Shown: positions 52,994 to 61,384 of the stretch, one piece after another
How positions within the stretch are numbered: position 1 is the stretch's first letter
Layout: each line of letters begins with the position of its first letter
Source of the DNA: JBGSUZ01 sp043770095
Lineage (GTDB): Bacteria > Bacillota > Clostridia > Peptostreptococcales > Acidaminobacteraceae
Assembly (NCBI GenBank): GCA_043770095.1
Contig: JAYVIR010000045.1
Span: forward strand, 11,251-75,250
DNA length: 64,000 bases
Reading direction: 5' to 3'
Program-made: the position numbers and the translations under genes
Notes under the pieces: model-generated
What the model was told of the DNA's origin: nothing
The model's input: only the letters and a program-made list of their open reading frames with translations
Databases searched by the model: none

Positions 52994-54502
52994 ATGGCAT
53001 ATTTTTACGAAGAAGCATCACGCACTTTTAGCGAATATCTTTTAGTCCCTGGATACTCGTCTGCAAATTGCGTTCCATCAAACGTCACATTAAAAACACC
53101 TATCACCAAATTTAAGAAGGGCGAAACCCCTGCCATCTCAATGAACATCCCACTCATCTCAGCAATTATGCAATCTGTTTCGGACGACCGAATGGCAGTT
53201 GCATTAGCAAAAGAAGGTGGGATTTCGTTTATCTATGGCTCTCAGAGCATTCAAACGCAAGCTGAAATGGTTCGCCGCGTGAAATCAAATAAAGCTGGCT
53301 TCGTTGTCAGCGATTCTAATATTCGTCCTGATCAAACTTTGGCGGAAGTTTTGGCTTTAAAAGAAAGAACAGGTCATTCAACCGTTGCTGTTACGGGTGA
53401 TGGTACTCAAAATGGCAAACTGATTGGCATTGTCACCAGTAGAGATTATCGGGTCAGCAGAATGGATTTATCCACGCCTGTTTCTACATTCATGACGCCA
53501 ATCGACCAAGTCATTTATGCCAAAGAAGGCACGAGTTTAAAAGAAGCCAACAACATCATCTGGGAACACAAACTGAATGCACTTCCTATTTTAGATGACA
53601 ATCAGCGCTTGGTTGGCTACGTCTTCAGAAAAGATTATGAAAGTCATAAAGAATACCCGCTTGAGCTTCTAGACGCTTCTAAGCGATATGTTGTCGGCGC
53701 AGGCATCAATACCAAGGATTATGAAACGCGCATTCCTGCACTCGTTGAAGCTGGGGTTGACCTACTCTGCATAGACTCTTCAGAAGGCTTCTCAGAGTGG
53801 CAGAAAGTGACCATTGAGTACGTGCGCGAACACTACGGCGACACCGTTAAAATAGGCGCAGGCAACATTGTTGACCGTGAAGGTTTTAGATTCCTTGCGG
53901 ATGCAGGTGCAGATTTTATTAAAATTGGTATCGGCGGCGGTTCAATCTGCATTACGCGTGAAACCAAAGGGATTGGCCGTGGTCAAGCGACTGCTGTCAT
54001 TGAAGTGGCTAAAGCGAGAGACGAGTACTTTGAAGAAACAGGCGTCTATATTCCAATTTGCTCAGACGGCGGCATTGTCCACGATTATCACATTACGCTT
54101 GCACTGGCAATGGGCTGTGACTTCTGCATGCTCGGCAGATACTTTGCTCGATTCGACGAGAGTCCAACCAACAAAGTCATTGTCAATGGCAATTATATGA
54201 AGGAATACTGGGGCGAAGGTTCTGCAAGAGCGAAAAATTGGCAGCGTTATGACATGGGCGGCGCTTCAAAACTTTCGTTTGAAGAAGGCGTTGACTCGTA
54301 TGTGCCTTATGCAGGAAGTCTTAGAGACAACCTCGGCATTACGCTTGCAAAGATTCGCTCAACCATGTGCAACTGCGGGGCACTTGATATTGAAGAGTTC
54401 CAAGAGAAAGCTCGAATCACCCTCGTTTCTTCCGTCAGCATCGTTGAAGGCGGGGCTCACGATGTGGTCATAAAGGATCAAAATTTTGTAACAGCCAAAT
54501 AG
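52994..54502 (+). CDS. guaB: Inosine-5'-monophosphate dehydrogenase
   Basis: A 502-residue cytosolic enzyme that oxidises IMP to XMP with NAD in guanine nucleotide synthesis. The catalytic loop Cys lies in GIGGGSICITRETKGIGRG (about residue 319), the phosphate-binding region SDGGI follows, and two CBS domains (Bateman region, about 95-225) are inserted. Sequence style is close to the type with a long C-terminal tail containing NCGALDIEEF. TAGGAGG precedes ATG 52994. The truncated GNAT gene begins directly after its stop. Confidence 0.92.
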   Translation: MAYFYEEASRTFSEYLLVPGYSSANCVPSNVTLKTPITKFKKGETPAISMNIPLISAIMQSVSDDRMAVALAKEGGISFIYGSQSIQTQAEMVRRVKSNKAGFVVSDSNIRPDQTLAEVLALKERTGHSTVAVTGDGTQNGKLIGIVTSRDYRVSRMDLSTPVSTFMTPIDQVIYAKEGTSLKEANNIIWEHKLNALPILDDNQRLVGYVFRKDYESHKEYPLELLDASKRYVVGAGINTKDYETRIPALVEAGVDLLCIDSSEGFSEWQKVTIEYVREHYGDTVKIGAGNIVDREGFRFLADAGADFIKIGIGGGSICITRETKGIGRGQATAVIEVAKARDEYFEETGVYIPICSDGGIVHDYHITLALAMGCDFCMLGRYFARFDESPTNKVIVNGNYMKEYWGEGSARAKNWQRYDMGGASKLSFEEGVDSYVPYAGSLRDNLGITLAKIRSTMCNCGALDIEEFQEKARITLVSSVSIVEGGAHDVVIKDQNFVTAK

Positions 54503-54539
54503 CCTTATAATTAAAAACTTAAAACAAAGCATATGCCGA

Positions 54540-54953
54540 GATATTATCAGGACCTTAGATCAGTGGTTTGGGATACCTGAAGCCAATGAACTCTACATAC
54601 AAAAGGTTGCTGATGAGAAATTCATCGCTATAAAAATGGATGATGCTTATTTGGGATTTATTTCGGCTAAAATACACAATCCTAAAAGTGCTGAAATAAC
54701 TATTATGTGCTTAAAGGAAGAATACCACCGACATGGCTATGGCAAAAAACTTGTTCAGGAAATGGAAACGTTTTTGAAGCTTAAGGGCGTTGAATTTTTG
54801 AAGGTTAAGACCTTGGCAGATACGAGAGACTGCGAAGAATATGAAAAAACAAGACAATTCTATAACGGCGTCGGATTTGTAGAACTTGAAATTATAACAG
54901 AAATTTGGGGCGATGAGAATCCTTGCTCGTTTATGGCAAAGAAACTGATATAA
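54540..54953 (+). pseudogene. 5'-truncated GNAT acetyltransferase
   Basis: The frame is open from the guaB stop codon and reads RDIIRTLDQWFGIPEANELYI, typical of the N-terminal third of a GNAT family whose members begin about 15 residues earlier with their own Met. There is no ATG, GTG or TTG in frame between 54501 and 54636, and the first ATG (54636) would give a 105-residue fragment that lacks beta strand 1 and helix 1. The rest is well conserved: CLKEEYHRHGYGKKLVQEM (acetyl-CoA loop) and RQFYNGVGFVELEIITEIWG. It has probably lost its start and been fused by deletion behind guaB. Translation from 54636 or from a non-standard codon is possible. Confidence 0.65.
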
Positions 54954-54971
54954 GAACCGATACAGATCATT

Positions 54972-55008
54972 AAAAAACAGCGTCCATAAATCTTTGGCCG
55001 CTGTTTTT
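54972..55008 (+). terminator. Rho-independent terminator
   Basis: AAAAACAGCG / CGCTGTTTTT with a small inner CC/GG pairing, after the truncated GNAT gene. It likely ends the guaB transcript. Confidence 0.8.
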
Positions 55009-55042
55009 CATGTTTAATCAAAAGGTTATTCAACTTATATAT

Positions 55043-55693
55043 TTACTTTGCAAAAAAAGTGTTGAGTCTAAAGAAATCTTGTAGCAGCAGTGCGGTTCGA
55101 ATCGATACTTCTTCCGTTTCAAGAAGGTGCTTGGCTTCTTCTCGGTTGACAATCAAAATGTCTGCATCTTCATTATCCGCTTGAAGTGCTTTAGAAATTT
55201 CACCGCTGAAATACCCAAAAACAATGCTGACCTTTTCGTTGACAATGCCCACGGACACATAGCGCGGCGGCTGAATGTGGATGGGTTCAAAATCTAAGCC
55301 CGTCTCTTCTTTAAATTCTCTAACCGCAGTAATGACAATGTCTTCATCTGCATCTGCCAGTCCCGCAGGTAGCATATAGACATACCGCCCGGCTCCGACT
55401 CGGTATTCTTTTAGGAGCACCACACAGTCTTTTTCAGGCGTCGTTGCAAAAATAACCGAGCCATCACTGATGCTCTTTTGATGGTAAATTTCTGCCTCAA
55501 GTCGCTCAATGCCACCTCTGGAGACAAGCTCCCAAACGGCTTCTCTTCCCGATGCGGTTTGGTAATGAATGGCATAGCCACTCAGGTACTTCAGTGTATC
55601 TATCGCCTCAATCTGCGTAATTTTAAGTTTTTCGCTCTGTTGCATTTTAACGTTTTCCCTCTGTCCTAATTTTAAATTCATTAAGTCTGCCAT
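55043..55693 (-). CDS. Nudix hydrolase (ADP-ribose pyrophosphatase-like)
   Basis: A roughly 216-residue cytosolic hydrolase. The Nudix box fits G-x5-E-x7-REUxEExGU exactly, ending REFKEETGL. An N-terminal domain precedes it, and GAGRYVYMLPAGL before the box is typical of ADP-ribose pyrophosphatases. The enzyme would cleave ADP-ribose or a similar nucleoside diphosphate. The start is uncertain: 55717, 55693 and 55645 are in frame, none with a strong ribosome binding site except GAGGG before 55645. It overlaps the DUF362 gene end and is probably co-transcribed with it. Confidence 0.85.
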   Translation of the reverse strand: MADLMNLKLGQRENVKMQQSEKLKITQIEAIDTLKYLSGYAIHYQTASGREAVWELVSRGGIERLEAEIYHQKSISDGSVIFATTPEKDCVVLLKEYRVGAGRYVYMLPAGLADADEDIVITAVREFKEETGLDFEPIHIQPPRYVSVGIVNEKVSIVFGYFSGEISKALQADNEDADILIVNREEAKHLLETEEVSIRTALLLQDFFRLNTFFAK

Positions 55694-55694
55694 T

Positions 55695-56726
55695 TTACTT
55701 ATTTCCGAGAAGTTCAATCAACTCATACTGATCTGATCCAAGTCCAATTTTAACCCCATGTACAATAGAGGCTCTGCCGCTTTCAAAAATCATTGAGCCA
55801 TGTTCTCTTTGAAGAATATCAAGACAAGCGGCATCAAGCGCTACTGGATCTTTAGAAGCAAGCACCCCAATGTCTTTGGCAATTGGATGCATGGCCTGTC
55901 CCATACAGTCGCATTCCTCGGTAATATTCAGCAAATAGCTGATATAGACATGATCCTTGTTTAACTGCGCGCCATAAGCGTATTCCGCAATTTTCTCTTT
56001 GAAGTTTCGTCCATTCCAATCATTTTTAATAGCACCTACTGGGCAGACTGCAATACAACCTGCACAGCCGACACAACTTTCAGCATTAATCATAGCCTTG
56101 TCGATCATTTCGATGGCATTGACATCGCATTTATCAATACAAGCACCGCACTGAATGCATTTTTCAGCTTCTACGAAAGGTTTAATGCCCGAGTGCTGAG
56201 CCAATTTCCCACCGCGAGAACCAAAGCCCATTGCAAGCTGTTTCAACGCGCCGCCAAAACCTGCCATGCCATGTCCTTTAAAGTGGCTCACGACCAACAC
56301 TTGCTCGTAGTCATCAAAGGCTTTTCCAATTTTGCATGACTGGATATAGTCCTTATCAATAGGAACCTCTACATATTCTTCGCCGTATTCACCATCAGCT
56401 ATAATAACTGGCAGCTGGTTGAAACCATGTTCTTTCGCAATGGCTTTGTGGCTTGTTGCCGTCGTTCTCGAACCTCTGTAAAGCACATTCGTTTCTATAT
56501 AAGCAGATTCAATTTCATTTTCCTTCAAATAGTCGATCAGACCCAAATAGCAGTCCGATGGCACGTAAGTCACATTGCCTTTTTCTCCAAAATGAACTTT
56601 GATTGGCATTTTCTTTGCAAATTTATGGTCTTCTGTTTCAACCAGTGTCTCAAGCAATTCTCTCGCCGCTTCGCTTAAATCTTTGTAATTTTTAGTATCC
56701 ACTCTCTTGAAATATACATTTGACAT
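55695..56726 (-). CDS. DUF362/4Fe-4S ferredoxin-type protein
   Basis: A 343-residue protein with a DUF362 domain over most of its length (VHFGEKGNVTYV, IADGEYGEEY, FKGHGMAGFGGALKQLAMG) and a bacterial ferredoxin insert with two [4Fe-4S] motifs (CIQCGACIDKC and CVGCAGCIAVCP, about 195-240). DUF362 proteins are redox proteins of unknown reaction, common in anaerobes. The start ATG 56726 follows GGGGG. It lies upstream of the Nudix gene on the same strand. Confidence 0.88.
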   Translation of the reverse strand: MSNVYFKRVDTKNYKDLSEAARELLETLVETEDHKFAKKMPIKVHFGEKGNVTYVPSDCYLGLIDYLKENEIESAYIETNVLYRGSRTTATSHKAIAKEHGFNQLPVIIADGEYGEEYVEVPIDKDYIQSCKIGKAFDDYEQVLVVSHFKGHGMAGFGGALKQLAMGFGSRGGKLAQHSGIKPFVEAEKCIQCGACIDKCDVNAIEMIDKAMINAESCVGCAGCIAVCPVGAIKNDWNGRNFKEKIAEYAYGAQLNKDHVYISYLLNITEECDCMGQAMHPIAKDIGVLASKDPVALDAACLDILQREHGSMIFESGRASIVHGVKIGLGSDQYELIELLGNK

Positions 56727-56897
56727 GTTAATACCCCCTATACTGCTTTATATTATAGTCCTAGGCGTCACGAATATCAATAAAAGTGTTTCGGTAGACG
56801 AATTAAAGTCGTATTTAACGGCGTTATAACGGAATTTCGGGGTATCTATTAGTAAATTGATATCCATTTAACACGTCACACTTTGGAGGCGTTTAAC

Positions 56898-58640
56898 ATG
56901 ACCAAATCTAAATTAATCTTTCTATTAACTTTGCTGACCTTAGTCCTGACGCTTCCATTTTATGCCGCAGAGGACCCACGTATCATTTTCACTCCCGAAG
57001 AACGTGACTGGCTGAGCGCTCATCCCGTTATCACGGTTGCGCCCGATTCAAATTACTCGCCGGTTGAATTCTATGAGGATGGCGCTTTCAAAGGGCTTGC
57101 CATGGACTATTTGCACTGGATTGGCCAGACTTACGACATTCAGTTTGAATATGTCCAGTACAATACTTGGACGGACATCATAACTGCCTTAAAAAGTAAA
57201 AAAGTCCAACTTCAAACAGGGATCATCAAAACACCAGAGCGTCAAAATTATCTTAGTTTTACAGACCCCTACAGTGACATGCCCTCCGTGCTTATGATCC
57301 GAAAAGACTTCAAAGAACCTTTGAATGAAAAGACCTTATTCAACTACCGAGTCGGCGTCATCAAAGACTTTGCGGTTGAAGAATATATTAAGAATAAATA
57401 TGCGCCAACTTCTCTTTATGAACTTGAAAACATCAAAGTTGCTTTGGAAGCGCTTTCGACAGGAAAAGTAGACGTTATGGTAATGGACATCGGCCAGGCG
57501 ACTTACTATGTGCAAAAAATGGGACTGACCAATCTCATGATTACAAACGATGTGAAAATTGACTTTGCTATCCAACTTAGTTTTGCCACTCATAAAGACG
57601 AATCCATCCTAGCCAGCATCATGGATAAGGCTCTAAAATCCATTCCAACTAACATTGAACAAGAATACGCCAATAAATGGCTTGGCATAGGTGAATTCAC
57701 TAAAATCGACTATCGATTGCTCGCAACGATTGTAGGTATTTTGGGCGCTGTGACAGCCCTGTTTATGTTAGTCTCTCTATGGCTGTTCACACTTCGCAAA
57801 AAAGACAGCGAGCTAGCCAATGTCAATCGACAGCTAGAAGAACAGATCCAGGCTCTCGGCGAAGCGCAGCAACAATTGCTTGAATCCGAAAAAATCCACG
57901 CGCTCAGCCGCTTAGCCATTGGCATTGCACATGAAATCAATACCCCACTGGGCAATGGGATCAGCATGACCTCCTATATCCAGACCCTTGCACATGAAGT
58001 TTTTACGCACCTAAGTCCAAAAACGGACGACTTAAGCCCCAAAGAGGCTGAACTATATGACCTTGTGCAACAGATAGATGAATCCGGCGGCATGGCGCTG
58101 AAGTCTATGAAGAAAGCCGCTAAAATTATCGCTGATTTTCAAGCCGTCGCAAATTATCAACATAATACAGAGGAAAAAGAAATACTGCTGTCTTCTGAAA
58201 TTGAACAAATTGCAACCATCCTCGCTAGTCACGAAAATATGAAAAGTACGCTGATCCTTAAACTACAGCCAGACATCTATACAACGATGACTTCCAACAG
58301 CATGCTTCAAATTTTAAGTGCGCTCATGGAAAATAGCTACCTTCACGGATACGGCAAACAGGAAGGCCCAATTGAAATTAGTCTAAAGGCTGTCGGCCAG
58401 ATGGTTCACTTATCCTATAAAGACTATGGAATGGGCATTCCCGAGCAGGAACTTCCAAATATTTTTGAACCCTTCTACTCCACCAAAAGAGGGACAGAAC
58501 AACGCCTTGGCCTTGGACTCTACAACGTCTTCAACATTGTGACGCATATCCTAAATGGACAAGTCACCGTCTATGCAAGTTTGACAGGCGGCACCGTATT
58601 TGAAATCCGATTTCCAATCAAAAAAAATGCCGACACCTAA
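56898..58640 (+). CDS. Sensor histidine kinase with extracellular SBP_bac_3 domain
   Basis: A 580-residue membrane kinase: signal peptide, extracellular solute-binding domain (about 30-270; TVAPDSNYSPVEFYEDGAFKG matches the amino-acid binding protein opening), one membrane helix (about 278-302), coiled coil, HisKA with H in LAIGIAHEINTPLGN and HATPase_c (YKDYGMGIP, GLGLYNVFNI). It resembles EvgS-type sensors of amino acids. GGAGG precedes ATG 56898; the codon at 56883 is upstream of that site. No response regulator is adjacent, so it is an orphan kinase. Its final codons form the left arm of the terminator. Confidence 0.9.
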   Translation: MTKSKLIFLLTLLTLVLTLPFYAAEDPRIIFTPEERDWLSAHPVITVAPDSNYSPVEFYEDGAFKGLAMDYLHWIGQTYDIQFEYVQYNTWTDIITALKSKKVQLQTGIIKTPERQNYLSFTDPYSDMPSVLMIRKDFKEPLNEKTLFNYRVGVIKDFAVEEYIKNKYAPTSLYELENIKVALEALSTGKVDVMVMDIGQATYYVQKMGLTNLMITNDVKIDFAIQLSFATHKDESILASIMDKALKSIPTNIEQEYANKWLGIGEFTKIDYRLLATIVGILGAVTALFMLVSLWLFTLRKKDSELANVNRQLEEQIQALGEAQQQLLESEKIHALSRLAIGIAHEINTPLGNGISMTSYIQTLAHEVFTHLSPKTDDLSPKEAELYDLVQQIDESGGMALKSMKKAAKIIADFQAVANYQHNTEEKEILLSSEIEQIATILASHENMKSTLILKLQPDIYTTMTSNSMLQILSALMENSYLHGYGKQEGPIEISLKAVGQMVHLSYKDYGMGIPEQELPNIFEPFYSTKRGTEQRLGLGLYNVFNIVTHILNGQVTVYASLTGGTVFEIRFPIKKNADT

Positions 58641-58672
58641 ATCAATATTGATGTAGGGGTCGGCATTTTTTA
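58619..58672. terminator. Bidirectional terminator between the kinase and NifX-like genes
   Basis: AAAAAATGCCGAC pairs with GTCGGCATTTTTT across a long loop. The stop codon of the plus-strand kinase lies in the stem-loop and the minus-strand NifX-like gene ends at its other side. Confidence 0.85.
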
Positions 58673-59035
58673 TTAATGTTGGCAGTCGTGTCCATGTGCG
58701 TGACAAGCGTCACCTGAGTCTGTTAAAGAACCCTCAAGCCATTTTAAAGTAACCGCTTTTACATCGCCTGAGCAGCCACGTAGCACTTCTATACCTGAGT
58801 TATTGAGGACTCTCACGGCACCTTCGCCCATGTTGCCCGCAAGCATGACTTTCACGCCTATTTCAGCGAGCGTCTGTGCGATATTGGATTTGCAACCACA
58901 GCCCACTGGAGATTCAATGATTTCATGAGCAATTATTTCTTTCTTTTCACCGTCAATTGTAAAGACCGTAAAATAGTCACAGTGTCCAAAATGATTATCG
59001 ATCATATTTTCGCGAGATGGCAATGCAATTTTCAT
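58673..59035 (-). CDS. NifX/NifB-type cofactor-binding domain protein with metal-binding tail
   Basis: A 120-residue protein with the dinitrogenase iron-molybdenum cofactor domain (IDNHFGHCDYFTVFTID, SPVGCGCKSNIAQTLAE, VMLAGNMGEGAVRVLNNSGIEV). Stand-alone members bind Fe-Mo-type clusters or have unknown functions. The C-terminus (GDACHAHGHDCQH) is rich in His and Cys, suggesting metal binding. There is no nitrogenase here; it is divergent from a DUF134 gene, the usual neighbour of such proteins, so a small redox/metal module is likely. Confidence 0.85.
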   Translation of the reverse strand: MKIALPSRENMIDNHFGHCDYFTVFTIDGEKKEIIAHEIIESPVGCGCKSNIAQTLAEIGVKVMLAGNMGEGAVRVLNNSGIEVLRGCSGDVKAVTLKWLEGSLTDSGDACHAHGHDCQH

Positions 59036-59091
59036 AAACTGTTCCTCCTGTGTAATTTTTAAAAGAAATACCGTCGATTTATGATATTATC

Positions 59092-59138
59092 GACATATGC
59101 CCTTTAGCTTTATCTTAATTTCATAATGGACATATGTC
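59092..59138. promoter_or_regulatory. Paired GACATATG direct repeats between the divergent NifX-like and DUF134 genes
   Basis: GACATATGCC at 59092-59101 and the perfect palindrome GACATATGTC at 59129-59138 are 37 bases apart in the intergenic region. The DUF134 protein is a predicted HTH protein and could bind here to control both genes (inference). Confidence 0.5.
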
Positions 59139-59164
59139 AATAACTATTCTCAGGAGGTCAAATA

Positions 59165-59521
59165 ATGCCAAGACCTAGAAAATGCAGAACGGTCTGCTGC
59201 TTACCCAAAAGTGACTTGTTTGGGCCACTAAGCAGCTCAGAGAAACATTGTGAAATGATTGTTATGACAGTCGATGAATTTGAAACCATCCGTTTGATTG
59301 ACCTTGAAGGAATGACACAGGAAGAATGTTCTGAAAAAATGAACGTCGCGCGCACCACCGTCCAAAGGATTTACAACGATGCACGCAAAAAATTAGCGCA
59401 GTCTTTGGTACGTGGCAATCTACTCAAAATACAAGGCGGCGACTATAAACTTTGCGATGATCTTGAGCCGTTATGCGGTTGTCCACGGTGTCACAAACAA
59501 AAAGGGCTGTCTCATTTATAA
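59165..59521 (+). CDS. DUF134 HTH protein
   Basis: A 118-residue DUF134 protein. The N-terminal PRPRKCRTVC and the C-terminal cysteine cluster (CGCPRCHK) frame an HTH of sigma-70 region-4 type (LEGMTQEECSEKMNVARTTVQRIYNDARKKLAQ). It is a likely transcription factor with possible metal or redox sensing through the cysteines. AGGAGG precedes ATG 59165. It diverges from the NifX-like gene, the typical pairing. Confidence 0.88.
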   Translation: MPRPRKCRTVCCLPKSDLFGPLSSSEKHCEMIVMTVDEFETIRLIDLEGMTQEECSEKMNVARTTVQRIYNDARKKLAQSLVRGNLLKIQGGDYKLCDDLEPLCGCPRCHKQKGLSHL

Positions 59522-59535
59522 GACGCCCTTTTTTA
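59498..59535 (+). terminator. Rho-independent terminator after the DUF134 gene
   Basis: AAAAGGGC / GCCCTTTT with GTCT / AGAC extension, then Ts. The DUF134 stop codon lies in the loop. Confidence 0.85.
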
Positions 59536-59558
59536 GTTATTCTTTTTTTCCTATATCA

Positions 59559-60530
59559 TCATTTAAGTTGCTCAGTGCTAAGCGTGAGGCCGTTGTTGCT
59601 CTCAAGCGTTTTTAACGCCGCCTTTGCGGCGCTTGCTTCACTTTCAGTAACATACTGTCCAATCTCAACATAGTAATTCTCGCTGTTTATATCAGCTCTA
59701 AGCACTCTCGCGTCTGGATAGTCTGTCATAAGCGTTTCTTCAACCATCGCTAACCCTTCACCTTGTGGGATGCTAGATGTTTTTAGAACAACCCTTTTAA
59801 TTTCTGCCGCCTCGCTGTCTTGCCCTGGCAAAATGGATAATACCAGACTTGAAGGCGATTTCATTTCCTTGATTTCATATCGGATCGGCCCATTAAAGAC
59901 GATCATAAAACGCACCATAGAGTCGTCTAGCGTAATAATCCTGTAAATATCTTTAACCGATGGACTCTTTTTAATTTTTTCAAAGTCATCCATCGCCGAA
60001 AGCATTCTTGCCCCACTTACTTTAAAACTCATTGTATAAGGCTTTTCTTGATATTTAATCTCATAAGCACTCGCAAGATCTTGCGACACGCCGCCTTGCT
60101 CAAATTTTAGGGTTAATTGCTCTACGCCCTCTGACTCTGAAATGCTGACTTTGCTGACGTTTGTGCCATCTGTAATTTGTCCGCCGCTAGCTTTGCCGTC
60201 TGTAAAGGTTAATACCTTCACCAATTCTCCCAAAAGTGGGATCTGTGAAAATTGATTGGCAAACGTTGGTGATAAATTAACGCCTGCGGTAAAAATAATT
60301 AAAGCCGCCGCAACTGCCAGAGCGGTTCTAGCGGTTACCGATTTGAAATTAAAACCTTTTTCTTTAGACACTGCTTGTTTATCTTTTGTGTCGATATTCG
60401 TATTCATCTGCTCATTTCTCCCTTTTTCGATTGCATGTTGAACAACGCTGCTTAGTTCAACTGGTATTTTTAAGGCTTTATGCGCCTCTGTGATTTCTTC
60501 AAATAATGTCTTACGATTATTCATATTCAT
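59559..60530 (-). CDS. Membrane-anchored anti-sigma factor
   Basis: A 323-residue protein. A short cytosolic N-terminal part, one membrane helix (about 66-88, ALAVAAALIIFTAGVNLSP) and an extracytoplasmic domain (about 90-320) without a recognised fold. Its gene follows an ECF sigma factor and overlaps its stop by 14 bases, the standard sigma/anti-sigma arrangement. ATG 60530 has GAGGGAG upstream; an alternative ATG is at 60524. The cytosolic part would sequester the sigma factor. Regulated proteolysis or ligand release is not visible from the sequence. Confidence 0.78.
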   Translation of the reverse strand: MNMNNRKTLFEEITEAHKALKIPVELSSVVQHAIEKGRNEQMNTNIDTKDKQAVSKEKGFNFKSVTARTALAVAAALIIFTAGVNLSPTFANQFSQIPLLGELVKVLTFTDGKASGGQITDGTNVSKVSISESEGVEQLTLKFEQGGVSQDLASAYEIKYQEKPYTMSFKVSGARMLSAMDDFEKIKKSPSVKDIYRIITLDDSMVRFMIVFNGPIRYEIKEMKSPSSLVLSILPGQDSEAAEIKRVVLKTSSIPQGEGLAMVEETLMTDYPDARVLRADINSENYYVEIGQYVTESEASAAKAALKTLESNNGLTLSTEQLK

Positions 60531-61047
60531 CAACTCCCTCAAGTTCCACTTTGAGCCGCTTTAGACTTCTATACAATTGAGATTTGACCGTGCTTAGCGG
60601 CAACTGCATGATGACCGCAATTTCATTTAGTGGCAAGTCTTCGAAAAATCTCAATTGGATAAGGCTTTTTTCAGGTTCTTCAAGTTTTCCCAAAGCCTCT
60701 TGCAGATCTAGTTTTTCTTCACTGTAAGCTGCCCCTTCATCGTGTTGTTTGGTAAGCGCAGTCTCATCTAACACCGTCCATTTGCTATTTTTCTTGCTCA
60801 TGTCTATGGCGCAGTTGATTACAATTCTTATAAGCCACGTTTTAAGAATGCTTATGTCTTTAATTTGACTTTGACTGACTATTGCCTTATACACAGCTTC
60901 TTGAACGACTTCTAAGGCATCTTGCTCGCTTCTTACATAAGAAAACGCAATTCGGTAAAGCTGTGCTTGGTGAGTCTCTATAATACCGATGAGTGCCGTC
61001 TCAACAGCACTTGGTGCTTCTATTTTCTTTTTCCAAAAGGGTCTCAC
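60517..61047 (-). CDS. ECF-type RNA polymerase sigma factor
   Basis: A 176-residue sigma-70 family protein. Region 2 (LYRIAFSYVRSEQDALEVVQEAVYKAI) and region 4 (FFEDLPLNEIAVIMQLPLSTVKSQLYRSLKRLK) are present with a short linker and no region 1 or 3. It should respond to envelope or cell-surface stress and bind with the anti-sigma factor encoded downstream. Translation from GTG 61047, after AGGAGG. A promoter of the type ECF factors recognise precedes it, implying autoregulation. Confidence 0.92.
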   Translation of the reverse strand: MRPFWKKKIEAPSAVETALIGIIETHQAQLYRIAFSYVRSEQDALEVVQEAVYKAIVSQSQIKDISILKTWLIRIVINCAIDMSKKNSKWTVLDETALTKQHDEGAAYSEEKLDLQEALGKLEEPEKSLIQLRFFEDLPLNEIAVIMQLPLSTVKSQLYRSLKRLKVELEGVDEYE

Positions 61048-61088
61048 AAGGTCCTCCTCTTTTTTGTTTTTTGCATAACTGTCTATTA

Positions 61089-61115
61089 GACGTTACAGAC
61101 AGTCAAAAAGTTTCA
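61089..61115 (-). promoter_or_regulatory. Autoregulatory ECF promoter
   Basis: On the minus strand TGAAAC (61115-61110) and CGTC (61092-61089) are separated by 17 bases, matching the -35/-10 form of SigW/SigX/SigV-type ECF promoters. It lies about 42 bases before the sigma factor's GTG. From 61116 to 61384 I see only a weak A/T-rich stem-loop near 61281-61330 and no gene. Confidence 0.75.
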
Positions 61116-61384
61116 TTATTTTTGTTTTTATTTTTTATAGGGTTCAACCTTTGGCTTGGGAATTTATAAAACTAACCTAATCTCGCCCAATTGACGCTTT
61201 AAAAAGCCTGCTTCATGAAGTTCAATCCTTCGCATCGGTAACCTGTTTTGATTTAGAATCAAACGATATGACAAAATACAAAAAAAGCCAAAATCCAACC
61301 ACTATATAAGAGAAATTTCGACTTTTTTTATTTTATTTTCGGTATGAATAATTTGATGACAGTCCTATTTACCCGTTGCAGCTG

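Noticed and set aside
55028..55043. Match ATTCAACTTATATA to the right end of the MITE-like element, at the Nudix gene end
   Set aside because: Only 14 AT-rich bases match with no further similarity, so chance cannot be excluded.
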